From contig VDFB02000003.1 of NCBI GenBank assembly GCA_007258455.2, positions 45,945,889 to 46,009,888 of the forward strand: DNA of 64,000 bases. Reading direction: 5' to 3'. Positions 11,491 to 21,741 of this stretch are shown piece after piece. The stretch is from Sequoia sempervirens (taxonomy: Eukaryota > Streptophyta > Pinopsida > Cupressales > Cupressaceae). Each line of letters starts with the position of its first letter. Positions within the stretch are counted from its first letter, which is position 1. The translations under genes and the position numbers were made by a program. The notes beneath the pieces were generated by a model, which worked only from the letters and a program-made list of their open reading frames with translations, did not search any database and was not told where the DNA came from.

Positions 11491-12700
11491 TTGGCTACAC
11501 ATGCATCAGATGATGTCTGGCTGATTGATTCTGGAGCATCTTTCCACATGACATCTCATAGAGAATGGTTCATGAAGTATGAAAACTATGATGGTGGAAA
11601 GGTATACTTAGCAAGTGATTCATCCTTGGAAATTGTTGGTCGTGGAAGAGTCAGAATTCAATTCCCTGATGGAAGAGTGAAGGGAATCAATGATGTGATG
11701 CACATACCAGGTCTGGCTCGAAATCTACTTTCTGTAAGTAAGCTGAATGATATCAGAGTGTAGGTCACGTTCTTTGGAAATGGCTGCAAGATGACTAGAG
11801 GCTCTATGGTGTTGGCTAGGGGTGCTTGAATTGGTACCCTGTACAAGCTGGATGCATTGGCTGTCCAATGCAACAGTGTCTCTGCAAAGTCACTTAAGGC
11901 TACTCATGGAGAAAAGAAGGAAAACATTCTTGATGGTGTAAACTACATGGAGGTTAAACTTCCAGCAGAGAAGACTATGCTTTGGCATCATAGGCTAGGC
12001 CAGATTGGTGAGAAAGGTTTAAAAACTTTGAAAAATAAAAACCTGGTAGAAGGGCTTGAAGATTGTAACCTTGAGTTTGCATTTTGTGAACATTGCATAT
12101 ATGGTAAACAACATCGTGTTTCATTTTATTCCAATTCTCATAAATCTTCTGGTTTGCTTGATTATATTCATTCTAATGTTTTTGGTCCAGTGAATGTTCC
12201 TTCTCTGTCTAAATCAAGATACTATGTATCATTTATTGATGATTATTCAAGAAGAACATTTGTATATTTTCTGAAAAGTAAATCAGAAGTGTTCATTCGG
12301 TTTAAGGAATTTAAAAACCTTGTTGAAAATCAGACTGGTAGGAAGATAAAATGTTTAAGAACTAACAATGGCAGTGAGTTTTGTTTAGATGAATTTGAAA
12401 GGTACTGTAAGGATCATGGGATCAAAAGACATAAGACTACACCTTACACTCCACAGCAAAATGGAGTTGCTGAAAGGTTCAACAGGATAGTAATGGAAAG
12501 AGCACGAAGTATGTTGAGCAGTGTTGGCTTGGAGAAGTTCTGGGCTGAAGCAGTCAATACAACATGTTACTTGGTAAATCGTTCTCCTAACTCAGCTCTT
12601 GTTGAGAAGATGCCTTTGGAAGCATGGTTTGGAAAGAAGCCCTCTCTGAGACATTCGTGTCTTTGGCTATGAGGCATATGCATATGTGCCTTTGAAAAAA
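11491..12700 (+). pseudogene. copia protease and integrase, degenerate
   Basis: The protease signature DSGA is at 11527-11538, followed by HIPGLARNLLSVSKL (about 11701). Stops occur at 11761 and 11827. The integrase follows with the zinc-binding HHRLGQIG...CEHCIYGKQ (about 11985-12110). In the core, the first catalytic aspartate is asparagine (HSNVFGP, codon 12175-12177) and the second is also asparagine (LRTNNGSEF, codon 12364-12366); the glutamate in NGVAERFNR (12472-12474) is kept. Near 12655 the frame shifts by one base (VFGYEAYAYVPL) and returns by about 12705. The lost acid residues alone would kill integration. Confidence 0.92.
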
Positions 12701-12708
12701 GATCCAAG

Positions 12709-13864
12709 TTGGAAAACAAAGCTGCAAAGTGTATTTTTATTAGCTATAGTGCTGGCATAAAAGGATACAAGCTTTGGAACCCTGAGACTGAGAAAGTTTT
12801 GTATAGCAGAAGTGTTATCTTTCGTGAGTTGAAGCCTTCTACATTGGACCTACAGTCAGAGAAGAAATCAGAAAATGAAAAGGATGTAGCAAAAATTCCT
12901 CCAACACCAGATAAAGAGGAATTGAAAAATCAAAATGTACCTGATACTGAGGAGAGCTCAAGTAGTTCTGAAAGTTCTGAAGAAGATGAAGAACCACCTC
13001 AGCCTCAGCCTGCGAGGAGGTCAACTTGTGAAAGAAAGAAACCTGATAGGTATGGGTTTTCTTTGATTGAGTCTACTTGTGCCTATGCTTTAATTTCTAA
13101 CACTGATGAACCTAGGACTGTGAAAGAGGCATTTAAAATGTCTGATTCAAACTCTTGGTTGGAAGCCATGAATGAAGAAATGGCATCATTAGAAAAGAAT
13201 GATACCTAGAGTTTGGTACCATTTCCTAAAGGCAGAAAAGTTATGGGCTGCAAATGGGTATTTAAAAAGAAAATTGGTCTAGATGGCAGTGTCAAAAAAT
13301 ATAAAGCGAGCCTGGTTGCAAAAGGTTATTCCCAGGTAGAGGGAATTGATTATGGAGAAATCTTTTCTCCTATAGCTAAGCTGACATCTATTAGATTTCT
13401 TTTGTCACTTGCATCAGCGTATGAATTAGAAATTGAACAGATGGATGTGAAGACATCGTTTCTTCATGGTGATCTTGAAGAAGAAATTTATGTCCCAGCT
13501 AGAGCATTTTGTGGAAAAAGGTAAAGAAAGATTGTTTTGCAAGTTGAAGAAATATCTGTATGGGTTAAAACAGTCTCCTAGAATGTGGTACCAAAAGTTT
13601 GACACTTTTTTTTTGTCATTAGGATTTTTAAGATCAAAATCTTATCACTGTGTGTATTACAAAGCTGAAAGTGATCAAGTTCTTATTATTGCTCTCTATG
13701 TTGATGATATGTTGTTCATAGGAAATAGTAAGCTAATGATTTATGATCTTAAGTCTCAGTTGTCTACAAAGTTCGAAATGAAAGATCTTGGTGCAGCAAG
13801 GTATATTCTGGGAATGGAAATAACCAAGGATAGGAAGAATAGAAAACTTTCCAGGATCAGTTAG
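12709..13864 (+). pseudogene. copia integrase tail and reverse transcriptase, degenerate
   Basis: The first part is the integrase C-terminal/linker region (KAAKCIFISYSAGIKGYKLWNPE, then a Ser/Glu-rich stretch). RT starts near 13150 (SWLEAMNEEMASLEKNDT) and is broken by a TAG at 13207 where Trp is usual. Then come MGCKWVFKKK, LVAKGYSQVEGIDYGEIFSPIAK and EQMDVKTSFLHGDLEEEIY. A frame shift at about 13495-13505 moves reading to frame 2, where YGLKQSPRMWYQKFD and the polymerase box LYVDDMLFIG (YVDD at 13697-13708) are intact. A stop at 13862 follows. The RT active site is intact but the frame is not. Confidence 0.92.
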
Positions 13865-14730
13865 AGTAAGTATATCATGACTGTTCTAGAGAGATTTTGT
13901 ATGACTGATTGCAAGCAGCTAGTTGTTCTAGTTACGCAGGGAACAAAGCTATTTGTTTAAGACTATCCAAAATATCCTACTGAGATGGAGGACATGACCA
14001 ATGTGCCATATGCTAGTGCGGTTGGCAGCCTTATGTATGCAATGGTCTGTACAAGGCCAAACATTGCCCAAGCAATGGGAGTTCTTAGTCGGTTTATGGA
14101 AAATCCTGGAAGGACACATTGGGATGCTATGAAGAGAGTGTTTAGATATCTAAAGGGCACTTCAAACTATGCTCTGTGTTACCATGGGAACTTGGTTGAA
14201 TCACAAAGAACTCTCAGCATTCAAGGTTATGTGGATTCTAATTGGGCAGGAGACATTGATAGCAGAAGATCCACCAGTGGATATGTTTTCATGATGAATG
14301 GTGGTGCATTGAGCTGGATGAGCAAGCGGCAGGCTATAGTCACTTTGTCCACTACAGAGGCAGAATACATGGCAGCTACACATGCCTGTAAAGAAGCAAT
14401 CTGGTTAAAACGTTTGTGTTATAACATTGGTTTTGATGTAGGAAAGATTACTATCTATTGTGATAGCCAAAGTGCTATATGTTTGGAAAAGAATCCTACT
14501 TTCCATGCCAGGACGAAACATATAGATGTACAGTATCACTTTGTACAAGATATGGTGGAGGATGGGAAGGTCTCTTTGGAGAAAGTGGATACTCTGGAGA
14601 ATGTTGCAGATGCATTGACGAAGCCTGTGAGCACAGACAAATACAGTTGGTGTGCCAGTTCAATGGGCCTCTTGGCCCATGAATTTCAGTACTTATATTA
14701 TGGTCTGGAGGTGTTAGTAAGATCTTTGTC
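13865..14730 (+). pseudogene. copia RT tail and RNase H
   Basis: After a stop at 13862 the frame-2 protein goes on with VPYASAVGSLMYAMVCTRPN, GYVDSNWAGDIDSRRSTSGY, STTEAEYMA, WLKRL, IYCDSQSAI and ARTKHIDVQYHFVQDMV. This is the standard C-terminal part of copia polyproteins. The coding end is near ADALTKPVSTDKYSW (about 14600-14650). The open frame runs on into the 3' LTR to 14803, which is past the likely original stop. The D of the common SDWAGD motif is N here, another G-to-A type change. Confidence 0.9.
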
Positions 14731-14741
14731 AAGTGGGAGCT
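14731..14741 (+). promoter_or_regulatory. Polypurine tract of the copia element
   Basis: AAGTGGGAGCT lies immediately before the TGTTGG start of the 3' LTR. AAGTGGGAG is the usual plus-strand primer of plant copia elements. Confidence 0.88.
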
Positions 14742-16345
14742 TGTTGGAATATGTGTCTCAAGTCTTACTGACATGTAACTCCTACAGGGCAAAGTCGTTG
14801 TGACATTATTCATGTCTGGCCGACTAGCTGTTATGAATTCTCTTGAAATGTTCATGTTGCCAAGACAAAGTTGATGTCTTGCCAACAAGTCTATCACTAT
14901 GACCTTTTTTGTGTTCGGAGTGACCTTTTGTCGAAGGAAACCTCTGGGCGACAGTATTTTCTTATCGGGCTAACACAAAGGGTCTCGAGGAGAAGTCCCA
15001 GTGACTGGTGGAAGTCTCACCGATAGCTTTTTGGCTATCGGGGTAACACAAGGGCTCGGGGAGAAGTCTCAGGGAGAATGGAAAGTCTCACCGATGGTGG
15101 AAGTTTCGGTGAGATGTCTCAATGATGAAGAAAGGTCTCGCTGATGGGAGTATTCACTTGGTGCCTTCACGGTGACAAAAGACCTCGATATAAGATCTTG
15201 GCAAAGGCAATAAGTCTCGCCGACTCTTGGGCGCTTTGGTATGACATGTTCGGCCCGTATAAGGTCTTGGCGAAGTCAAATTTCTTGCCGACTCAGCAAG
15301 ACATGGGTGCTCAGTATGTGGTCTCGGCGAAAGACATAAGTCTTCCCGACTCGGCAAGACTTGGTGGTGCTCGGTGTGTGATCTCAGTGAAAGACATAAG
15401 TCTTGCCGACTCGATAAGACTTGGCTGTGCTCGGAGTGAAGTCTCGATGAAAGACAAATGTCTTGCCGACTGTTAGGTGCTTCAGTGAAGCTTAAGGAGA
15501 CTTGATGAGAACTCTTGGCGAACGGTAAAGTCTTGCCAATTGCAAAAGGTGAAATCGATATGACTTGTGAGCATTGGTAAAATGTCTTGCCGATGGAGGA
15601 ATCTCTTGCCGATAGAAACACATTGGATGTCGATGGTTTCAGTATGACTCATGGCATTCGTTGTAACGTCTTGCCGACTGTTGGAGCCTATGACGATATC
15701 GATATGAAGACTTTGTGGCATCTGGGAGACACTGTTAGTGTCTCACCGATATGCCAACAAAGTTGAACGCCCTTGACCAGGTTGACCATCCTATGTGGAG
15801 CTTCGTGGACCAATCAGAGGAAGCGATTTTCAAATGGATGGCAGTTAGATTTATGCAACAGTTGCGACGTTGGAGCTGAACAGCATGCAAGGAAAAATCA
15901 ACGCTCAAGTGGAAACTTTCTATGATGAGGCAATGGCGGATAAGGATGAACAAAAGGTAAAAATCAGAAGTGATAAGATTTAAAGGATTGATTCTGATTT
16001 GGAATCAACATAGTGAGATTGAATCGAGTTGTTGAGAGTTTTTCTATAACTAGATGAACAGTGAATGAAACTACTGTAAACTAATACCAGAGAGTTGTAT
16101 CTTTGATTGTATGTAATTTTTGTTACTGTAATACAAAGAGATTCAGCTTGGTGTGGTGGGTTTTTTCCTGAAAGGTTTTCCCACGTAAATCTGTTGTTCA
16201 TTGTCTTTGAGTATCTTCTCTATTTCTGTAAATCTTTCATGTGTGTGTTAATTGGACTGTAACTAGAAAATTAAAAGTACTGTCTGCATTCTCCCCTGTG
16301 GTTTTGACATTAGGAAAGTGTTTTCGTACCTTTGCTTACCTTACA
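14742..16345 (+). repeat. 3' LTR of the copia element
   Basis: It is 1604 bp, starts TGTTGG and ends CCTTACA. It carries the same 60-bp array as the 5' LTR (about 15200-15475) and six GCCGAC cores (14819, 15219, 15287, 15405, 15465, 15673). One unit has lost its core (CCCGAC near 15345). Minus-strand and plus-strand open frames over this array are by-products of the repeat. Confidence 0.92.
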
Positions 16346-17429
16346 GTTTCGACCAATTAAATAAATTACATTTATTTAATGAAGTCCTAATCCCACTTTA
16401 TTTCATCCTGATTGATTAAATAATGCCAATTATTTAATTACGTCACTAAATCACCATATTCCTCTAAGTTAATTGAATTATTAAATCATAATAATTTAAT
16501 TACGACACTTTCCCTCCAAAATTTGAATAATTAAATCAAACTATTCAAATCATTTGTCAAAAATCAAATCAAACTAATGTAACTTTGTTTGCAAAAGTCA
16601 AACTCGATTTGCACGTTCAACTCCAAAAATGAATTAATTAATTAAATCAATTAATTCATATTCCTCACCCACTTTCTGATTGAGAAAATTACGATTGTTG
16701 ACTGAGCAATCTAATTTGTTGACTAATCAATCTAATTTGCTAACTAATCAATTTTTTTCCTAACTAAGCCATCTAAATAAAACTGATCAATCTAAATCTT
16801 GACTAATCAATATAATTCCTAACTATCCAATCTATTCCTCAATCACACAAATTGTGCAATCAACTTTGCACAATCTACTCATGTCTAAATCCTCTCAACA
16901 CCTTTTGACCATCAATCTTGAATCAATATTGTTTAACCTTGATCGTTCATTCAAAATCTCATTTTCTATATAGCAAACCTCTTTCCTCACAAAAAAGAAT
17001 GAAAGAATCAGCATACCTTATTCAACAAAGTACTATCAATATCACCATTGATAAAGCTTCAATCTTTCTTCGATCAACCAACCATTCAAGCATCAAAGAT
17101 TTGCACACAAACTATGGAGGCTTTGCGATGATACGAACAATCGAACATCAAGCGAATACACTCTGATATGGAATGGTAATACTTTGTTGTTGTTTTGAAC
17201 TCAATTTGGTAATCATAGATTTCCTAATGTGTTTTCAATAGCTTAGTTTCATTTCGTATGTGTAGAATTAGATCTTAGATTAGTGTGTTTGATCTTAGAT
17301 TAGATTCTAATTTTAATCACATTTGATCTTGTTTGCATCTATGTTTTTCCCCTTCACACATAAATGCTTCCATATTATCATCTCGGTCCCAGCCACAAAT
17401 GAACATGAGCATTGAAAAGACGTCTTGTA

Positions 17430-17985
17430 GGTCTTGATAAAAAAATTTAAGAACTATGGGGAATTTAGGTAGCTCTATTTTCTACTTGTCCCTCTTCATC
17501 TCATAATTACAAAAATTGAACTGGTCATTCTTAGTCTCCCAATAAAATTCCAATTTCTTCTTGGAAAAAATTTCCACCATTGCTGAGTCGAATGAGACAC
17601 ATAGCATATCCTGGATAGCTTACACACGGATGATAACCGTCAACTCTTTTCCTTGAATGATCCCAGCATGAGTATCAAAATTTACCGCACAAGCATCCAC
17701 AAGTTTAGGACATAGATGCACCAAAGGTACCATGTATTGTGGTAGATCGCAATTCCATAGTAAAATGCCCAGAGTTTCAAGATCTCTCTCCTTTACTTTC
17801 TTTTGCATCCTCACAAAAGAACCTTCACAAAGGCCCTTGGGTTTTTTATATAATTCTAGGTCATGGATATCATCAACGAAATCCAGTACCAGAGTTGAGT
17901 CCTTGTGATTTACCTGATTTAGAAATTGAGAGTTCATAAACACTGGGTTAGGTGGTATTGGCGCCAAGGAGTATGATTTATCTCC
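17430..17985 (-). pseudogene. Unknown ORF downstream of a gypsy integrase tail
   Basis: On the minus strand a frame of 115 codons (17967-17620) begins MAPIPPNPVF and ends at a stop after ELTVIIRV. Past the stop the same frame reads on (AIQDMLCVSFDSAMVEIFS) to about 17430. I do not recognise the family. It lies some 600 bp downstream, in the same direction, of a gypsy integrase C-terminus (18930-18610), so it may be a sense-strand extra ORF of that element. There is no signal peptide or membrane segment that I can see. Confidence 0.4.
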
Positions 17986-18609
17986 AAAAAAAAATTGGTA
18001 AAGAAAGATAAAGTTGATGCTTCTTTAGAACCAACACTAGAGGATTCCCTTGGATGGGCATTGCTTCAAATCTCTTTGGAAATTGTCACTTGCTTAATTT
18101 TATTGCTTTTGCACTGCAAACTCTCAACTTCACTGAAATTCACACTTAGATGAATTCTCTATAACTTGATTCTTTCTCATTTGCACTATTCTCTACTTCT
18201 CGCACTTAGGATAAAATGCAAATGAATGAAACAATTAGTATTTCAATTGCTTTTCGAAGAGCTCACTCGTGCGAATTAGCTTCCTTCTTTTTTGGGAAAT
18301 GCCAACCTTTAAGGAAGATATATAAATGACTCATCACATTACCATTTGGGAAACATGATGCTAGAAAATAGTGAAAGATGGGAATTTTGCAAGCATAAGC
18401 ATTAAATTCAGCCAAGGGGTGGCCGATAAGGGTCACTTCTTATGATGATTGTACTTAGAGAAAGATGCCACATTCGTAAGACACCAAGTGAGAAAGTTGA
18501 ACAACATGTACCCGCAACACTTATTGAAGGAAAAAAACACCACACAAACATAAAGCAAACCTAACTACTTATTTAAAAAATGGCACAAAGGCTAAGCATT
18601 AATTGAAAT

Positions 18610-18930
18610 ATTTCAAATAGATTCCATTGACTAGAATCTCAAGGGTATTTCCCTTCAAATCCACCAACTCAAAAGCATTGATTTATTTACAACTAGCAAT
18701 AGGAAATGATCCTTTTCAAAAGAGAATTGAATTTTGCATGTTGCCCTAGCTTAGCAGCACTTTCATCATATTTCAAGAATAAGTCACCTTCTTTGAATCT
18801 GGATTCAAACGCCTTCCTATCAAACCATTTTTTAACCACCTGTCAGCGGTTTGTTATGGCATTATATGTCTTCTCTTGAGACTCTTGAACACAAATGTTA
18901 CATTATTTTTTAACCCTTTTTTCATATACA
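18610..18930 (-). pseudogene. Gypsy integrase C-terminal fragment
   Basis: On the minus strand, in mixed frames, the text reads like the end of a plant gypsy integrase: KKWFDRKAFESRFKEGD, LFLKYDESAAKLGQHAKF, then NAFELVDLKGNTLEILVNG and YLKYFN. These match the usual R..F..GDLVLK..., G.HAKF and AF.L.DL.G motifs. Stops are frequent. No RT or RNase H was found upstream of it in 18930-20700. Confidence 0.6.
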
Positions 18931-20700
18931 TCATTTGGACCTAATGTTGCATTCTACATTCTCTTGTAGACAAATGTTCCAAATTTCAGTTGATCTTCAT
19001 ATACCTCTTCCTTTTCAATATTAAAGGGGGTATCATCACATGGTTATTAATGCTTCCTTGGTTTCAATGGAACAACATTCTACATTTTTAGTTGATCATA
19101 ATTTATGATTCTAGTACTTATGTAGAGAATCATGCATATTTTAGTAATGTACTGCATGTCACTTGTGAATTCTTTTTTTTCTCCTTGATCATAGTACTAT
19201 TATAGAGGAGGGGGGTCGACTACTCAAGACCCTAGATCGCGAGAGGGTCTAGAACATCCAGCTACCTTGATGTACCTCAAGCTAAGGGGTTGTTTAAGAT
19301 AGGTTTGATGTTTAAAAGGGTGAAATGGAAGGACAACTGATCTGTCTCTTTCCTTCTACCAACCTGAGAGTTTTAGGTAGTCAAGTGAGCAAGTTTCAGG
19401 ATTCCGGACTGTAACTTCAATAGCTCATGACCGGAGGACTCCAGTGTGGGTCACACACAACAGCATGGTGCGTTGGCATCTTAGTTGGGCATTAGCGCCC
19501 GTTCGGACAAAGAATGTAAAGTACAGTCTAGAAGCTAAAGAAACCTAGTAACAACCTAACAAATATAGTTTAATATAATTATAGAAAGCAGAAAACAACT
19601 AAATTATTGGAAAAAAAGAAGAATACATTAACTTGATAGATAGATTGATTATGAACGAAATGACGAGAAAGAGTAGTAGAAATCCAGCTTACGATTAGTC
19701 TAGCCTCCTGCAAGCTCCACACGAATGAAATACCTACACACACAATGATGGGAAAATGTTGGGGCTTCAACCATGTGCACTCAAGCCAAATGGGAGATGG
19801 TGTGAGCTCACAAGCTTGTAGATGCCAACATTTCTGCAACAACGAGAGGAGTAAAACCAGTAGAGTATCAATTTACAATTTCAATGGTGATGAAAGTGTT
19901 GTGAATGAAGTGTGAGTGATCAAGTAGAATGCCCAAAAGATCCATAATTTGTTCAAGAAGGAAGGAGATAGATATTTGAAGGTGAAATTAGAGGCAAAGG
20001 ATTCATTTGAGGTTAGTCAAGGGCGCATAAATGTTACACTTTATTTCTAATGGAGAGTTGTAATGCCTCTATGGATTCCAAAGGTAGGAAACTGTCAGGA
20101 CGACAACACATCATGCAGACATCTGCATGTTGCGCTAGTGTCCCTAACAAAATATCCTCCACCAACACTAAAAACAACTGCCAAGTGGATGGGAAGCAAA
20201 TGAGGGACATGGAATAGCATCATCGAATTTAATTTATCTAAGGTAGGAGGTACATAAAAAGGGAATTTTCAAGGGGTGAAAATTCATACCATTACAACTA
20301 TCTAAATATTTAGCTTCGTAGAGTATTTTTTCCTTTGTTTCATTTGTGTATTCATGGTTGAGTAGTGTACTAGATATCAGTCATACAGTGTTTAGTATGT
20401 CTTATCTTAATCTATAATATTTTGAGGTTTCTTGATTCCAATAGACACCATAATTTCATCTTTGATATTTTTTACAACTACTACATAATTCAGAAGTTAT
20501 TCATCTCCATATTCCTATCTTTATGGGACAAATTTTGAGGTTGTTTCTTTCCTTCTCTTTCTCTCTTTTGGAGAGCAATTTTATTCCCACCAAGTTTTCT
20601 CCTTTTCTTTATTTATGAGAGATCTTTATTGTACATGAGTACCTTATCAAGGCTTGTTGTTGAGACTCATTTTTTAAATTTTTAGCTTTCTCTCTAAGTA
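18931..20700. other. No gene recognised; unassigned repeat-like DNA
   Basis: No coding motif is visible. A more GC-rich island at about 19200-19510 (AGACCCTAGATCGCGAGAGGG and CATTAGCGCCCGTTCGG) stands out from the AT-rich flanks but matches nothing I know. A minus open frame at 19579-19842 has no motif. The end of the stretch (about 20500-20700), pyrimidine-rich and just before a G-run, resembles the 3' untranslated part of an LTR element. Confidence 0.4.
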
Positions 20701-20714
20701 TCACTTAAGGGGGG

Positions 20715-21345
20715 TGTTAGTGTGAAAATAGTTATTACCAATCTAGTTAGCTTTTAGCCTATCTAGGAGAGTCCTATTCACACTAATCTTAAGTTCACTT
20801 GGGGGACATGTCACTTTTTCTCTCACCTCATGTGGACTCACTATGAGTCTCTACATTTTTCCATAGAGTCCTACATATGTTTCACTTTTGGAGAGGTAGT
20901 CAAAGTTTAACTCTTAGCTTTGCACCTCCACATCCTTTCCTTTATATGCAAGGCTATCTTATAAATTTTATAGGTTGCTTATTATAGTTTCTTTTATTTT
21001 GCATATTACTTATTTTGTGAAAGTATTTTTTATCTTGGATACTCCAATAGAATCCTTCTTGTTAGAAGTACCCATGTCAATGGTAGATATGCAACTACTA
21101 TAGGAGCCTTTCCCTTTCCTTTTTCTTATTATTATATTTTCCTTAGAATTGTTGGGTGAAAATTATGTAATCAACTTTTCAATAGATTATACAACTAGGA
21201 CTTCAACCACAACTATGTGAGATATAATCTCTCCTCTCAGAAAGGGGAGGCACCCTTCTTACTGCTTTTAGAAACAAGTAAAACTAACTAAGTATTTACA
21301 ACATGTACACTATGATTAATGGATTCGGGGTGTGTCACATTCATC
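20715..21345 (+). repeat. Possible LTR (truncated or solo)
   Basis: A purine tract TTAAGGGGGG (20705-20714) is followed by TGTTAGTGTGAA, as at the start of an LTR. A TATA-like TTTATATG lies near 20940. A 10-bp inverted pair TTAGTGTGAA (20717-20726) and TTCACACTAA (20777-20786) lies at its start. The right end is unclear; GTGTGTCACA near 21342 is one choice. No partner LTR or target duplication was found. Confidence 0.35.
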
Positions 21346-21413
21346 CTTCTCTCTTTTTTCAGAGAAGATGTTTTACAATGCTCCACAGTCGGTAGTTTTG
21401 ATTCAATGCAACT

Positions 21414-21513
21414 NNNNNNNNNNNNNNNNNNNNNNNNNNNNNNNNNNNNNNNNNNNNNNNNNNNNNNNNNNNNNNNNNNNNNNNNNNNNNNNNNNNNNNN
21501 NNNNNNNNNNNNN
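21414..21513. other. Assembly gap (100 N)
   Basis: A run of 100 unknown bases, probably a placeholder of fixed size. Frames that run through it are not meaningful. Confidence 0.99.
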
Positions 21514-21727
21514 ATCTCATGAAAATGATTATCTGCTCTCTTCTGGAATACCATTGAACATTAAGCCTTGTAATAAATCTTCTGATATTATAAATAATAA
21601 TTGCAGCAGCTGAATGTTCATAATATTGTTTATATTCTCCTTCTGTTATTTTCTTGCCTAGCAATATTTTATAAAAAATACCAAAAATCCTATTAGAGTT
21701 TGGTTTTACACTGGCTAGCAGGAACAT

Positions 21728-21739
21728 GCTCTAATACCA
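21728..21739 (-). promoter_or_regulatory. Primer binding site of a minus-strand LTR element
   Basis: On the minus strand this reads TGGTATTAGAGC, one base from the usual site for initiator methionine tRNA. Two bases beyond it, at 21742, the plus strand starts TGTGATTTCC, so on the minus strand an LTR ends GGAAATCACA. The body of the element would lie towards and beyond the gap. Confidence 0.7.
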
Positions 21740-21741
21740 CT

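Larger units (their letters stand above)
8966..16345 (+). mobile_element. Complete Ty1/copia retrotransposon (Tork-like), decayed
   Basis: Two LTRs of about 1.6 kb flank gag, protease, integrase, RT and RNase H in copia order. The first base of the 5' LTR is A where T is expected; the 3' LTR starts TGTTGG. Both end TTACA. The flanks are atttc (8961-8965) and gtttc (16346-16350), a 5-bp target duplication with one mismatch. A primer binding site and a polypurine tract are in place. The LTRs differ at many sites, which suggests an old insertion. The internal frame is mostly continuous in frame 1 then frame 2, with several stops. The Tork/Tnt1-like assignment rests on motif likeness and is tentative. 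Confidence 0.93.
1..17360 (+). mobile_element. Tat-lineage Ty3/gypsy retrotransposon 1 (5' truncated by window)
   Basis: The order on the plus strand is RT, RNase H, second RNase H, integrase (1-3420), a non-coding stretch, an antisense PMD ORF (about 7470-5495, minus), a purine-rich tract (8571-8584) and a 3' LTR from 8585 to about 17360. A copia element at 8966-16345 splits the LTR. The second RNase H and an extra antisense ORF between pol and the 3' LTR are known features of the plant Tat lineage. gag, protease and the 5' LTR lie outside the window. All reading frames carry stops or shifts, so the copy is dead. The LTR end at 17360 is set by comparison with the second Tat LTR (59767-61295) and could be off by some bases. 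Confidence 0.8.
8585..17360 (+). repeat. 3' LTR of Tat element 1, split by a copia insertion
   Basis: The LTR runs 8585-8965 and resumes at 16351 to about 17360, some 1.39 kb without the copia element. It starts TGTATACATG, like the TGTAGATAC start of the Tat LTR at 61295 and the TGTAGACACC start at 43604. It is rich in ATTTAATTAATT runs. A TATA-like TCTATATAG lies near 16965, and the end reads CTTCACACA. The region 16690-16850 holds a loose TTGACTAATCAATCTAA-like repeat of about 22 bp. Confidence 0.65.

Noticed and set aside
15154..15621. 155-codon minus-strand frame and similar frames over 9365-9709
   Set aside because: They run across the 60-bp palindromic LTR array; 60 is a multiple of 3, so the array makes open repeats in several frames on both strands.
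19200..19510. Organelle-derived insert
   Set aside because: The GC-rich island differs from its flanks, but I could not match it to any chloroplast or mitochondrial gene by eye.
21288..21727. Open frames that cross the N run
   Set aside because: The middle is unknown sequence, so continuity cannot be claimed.
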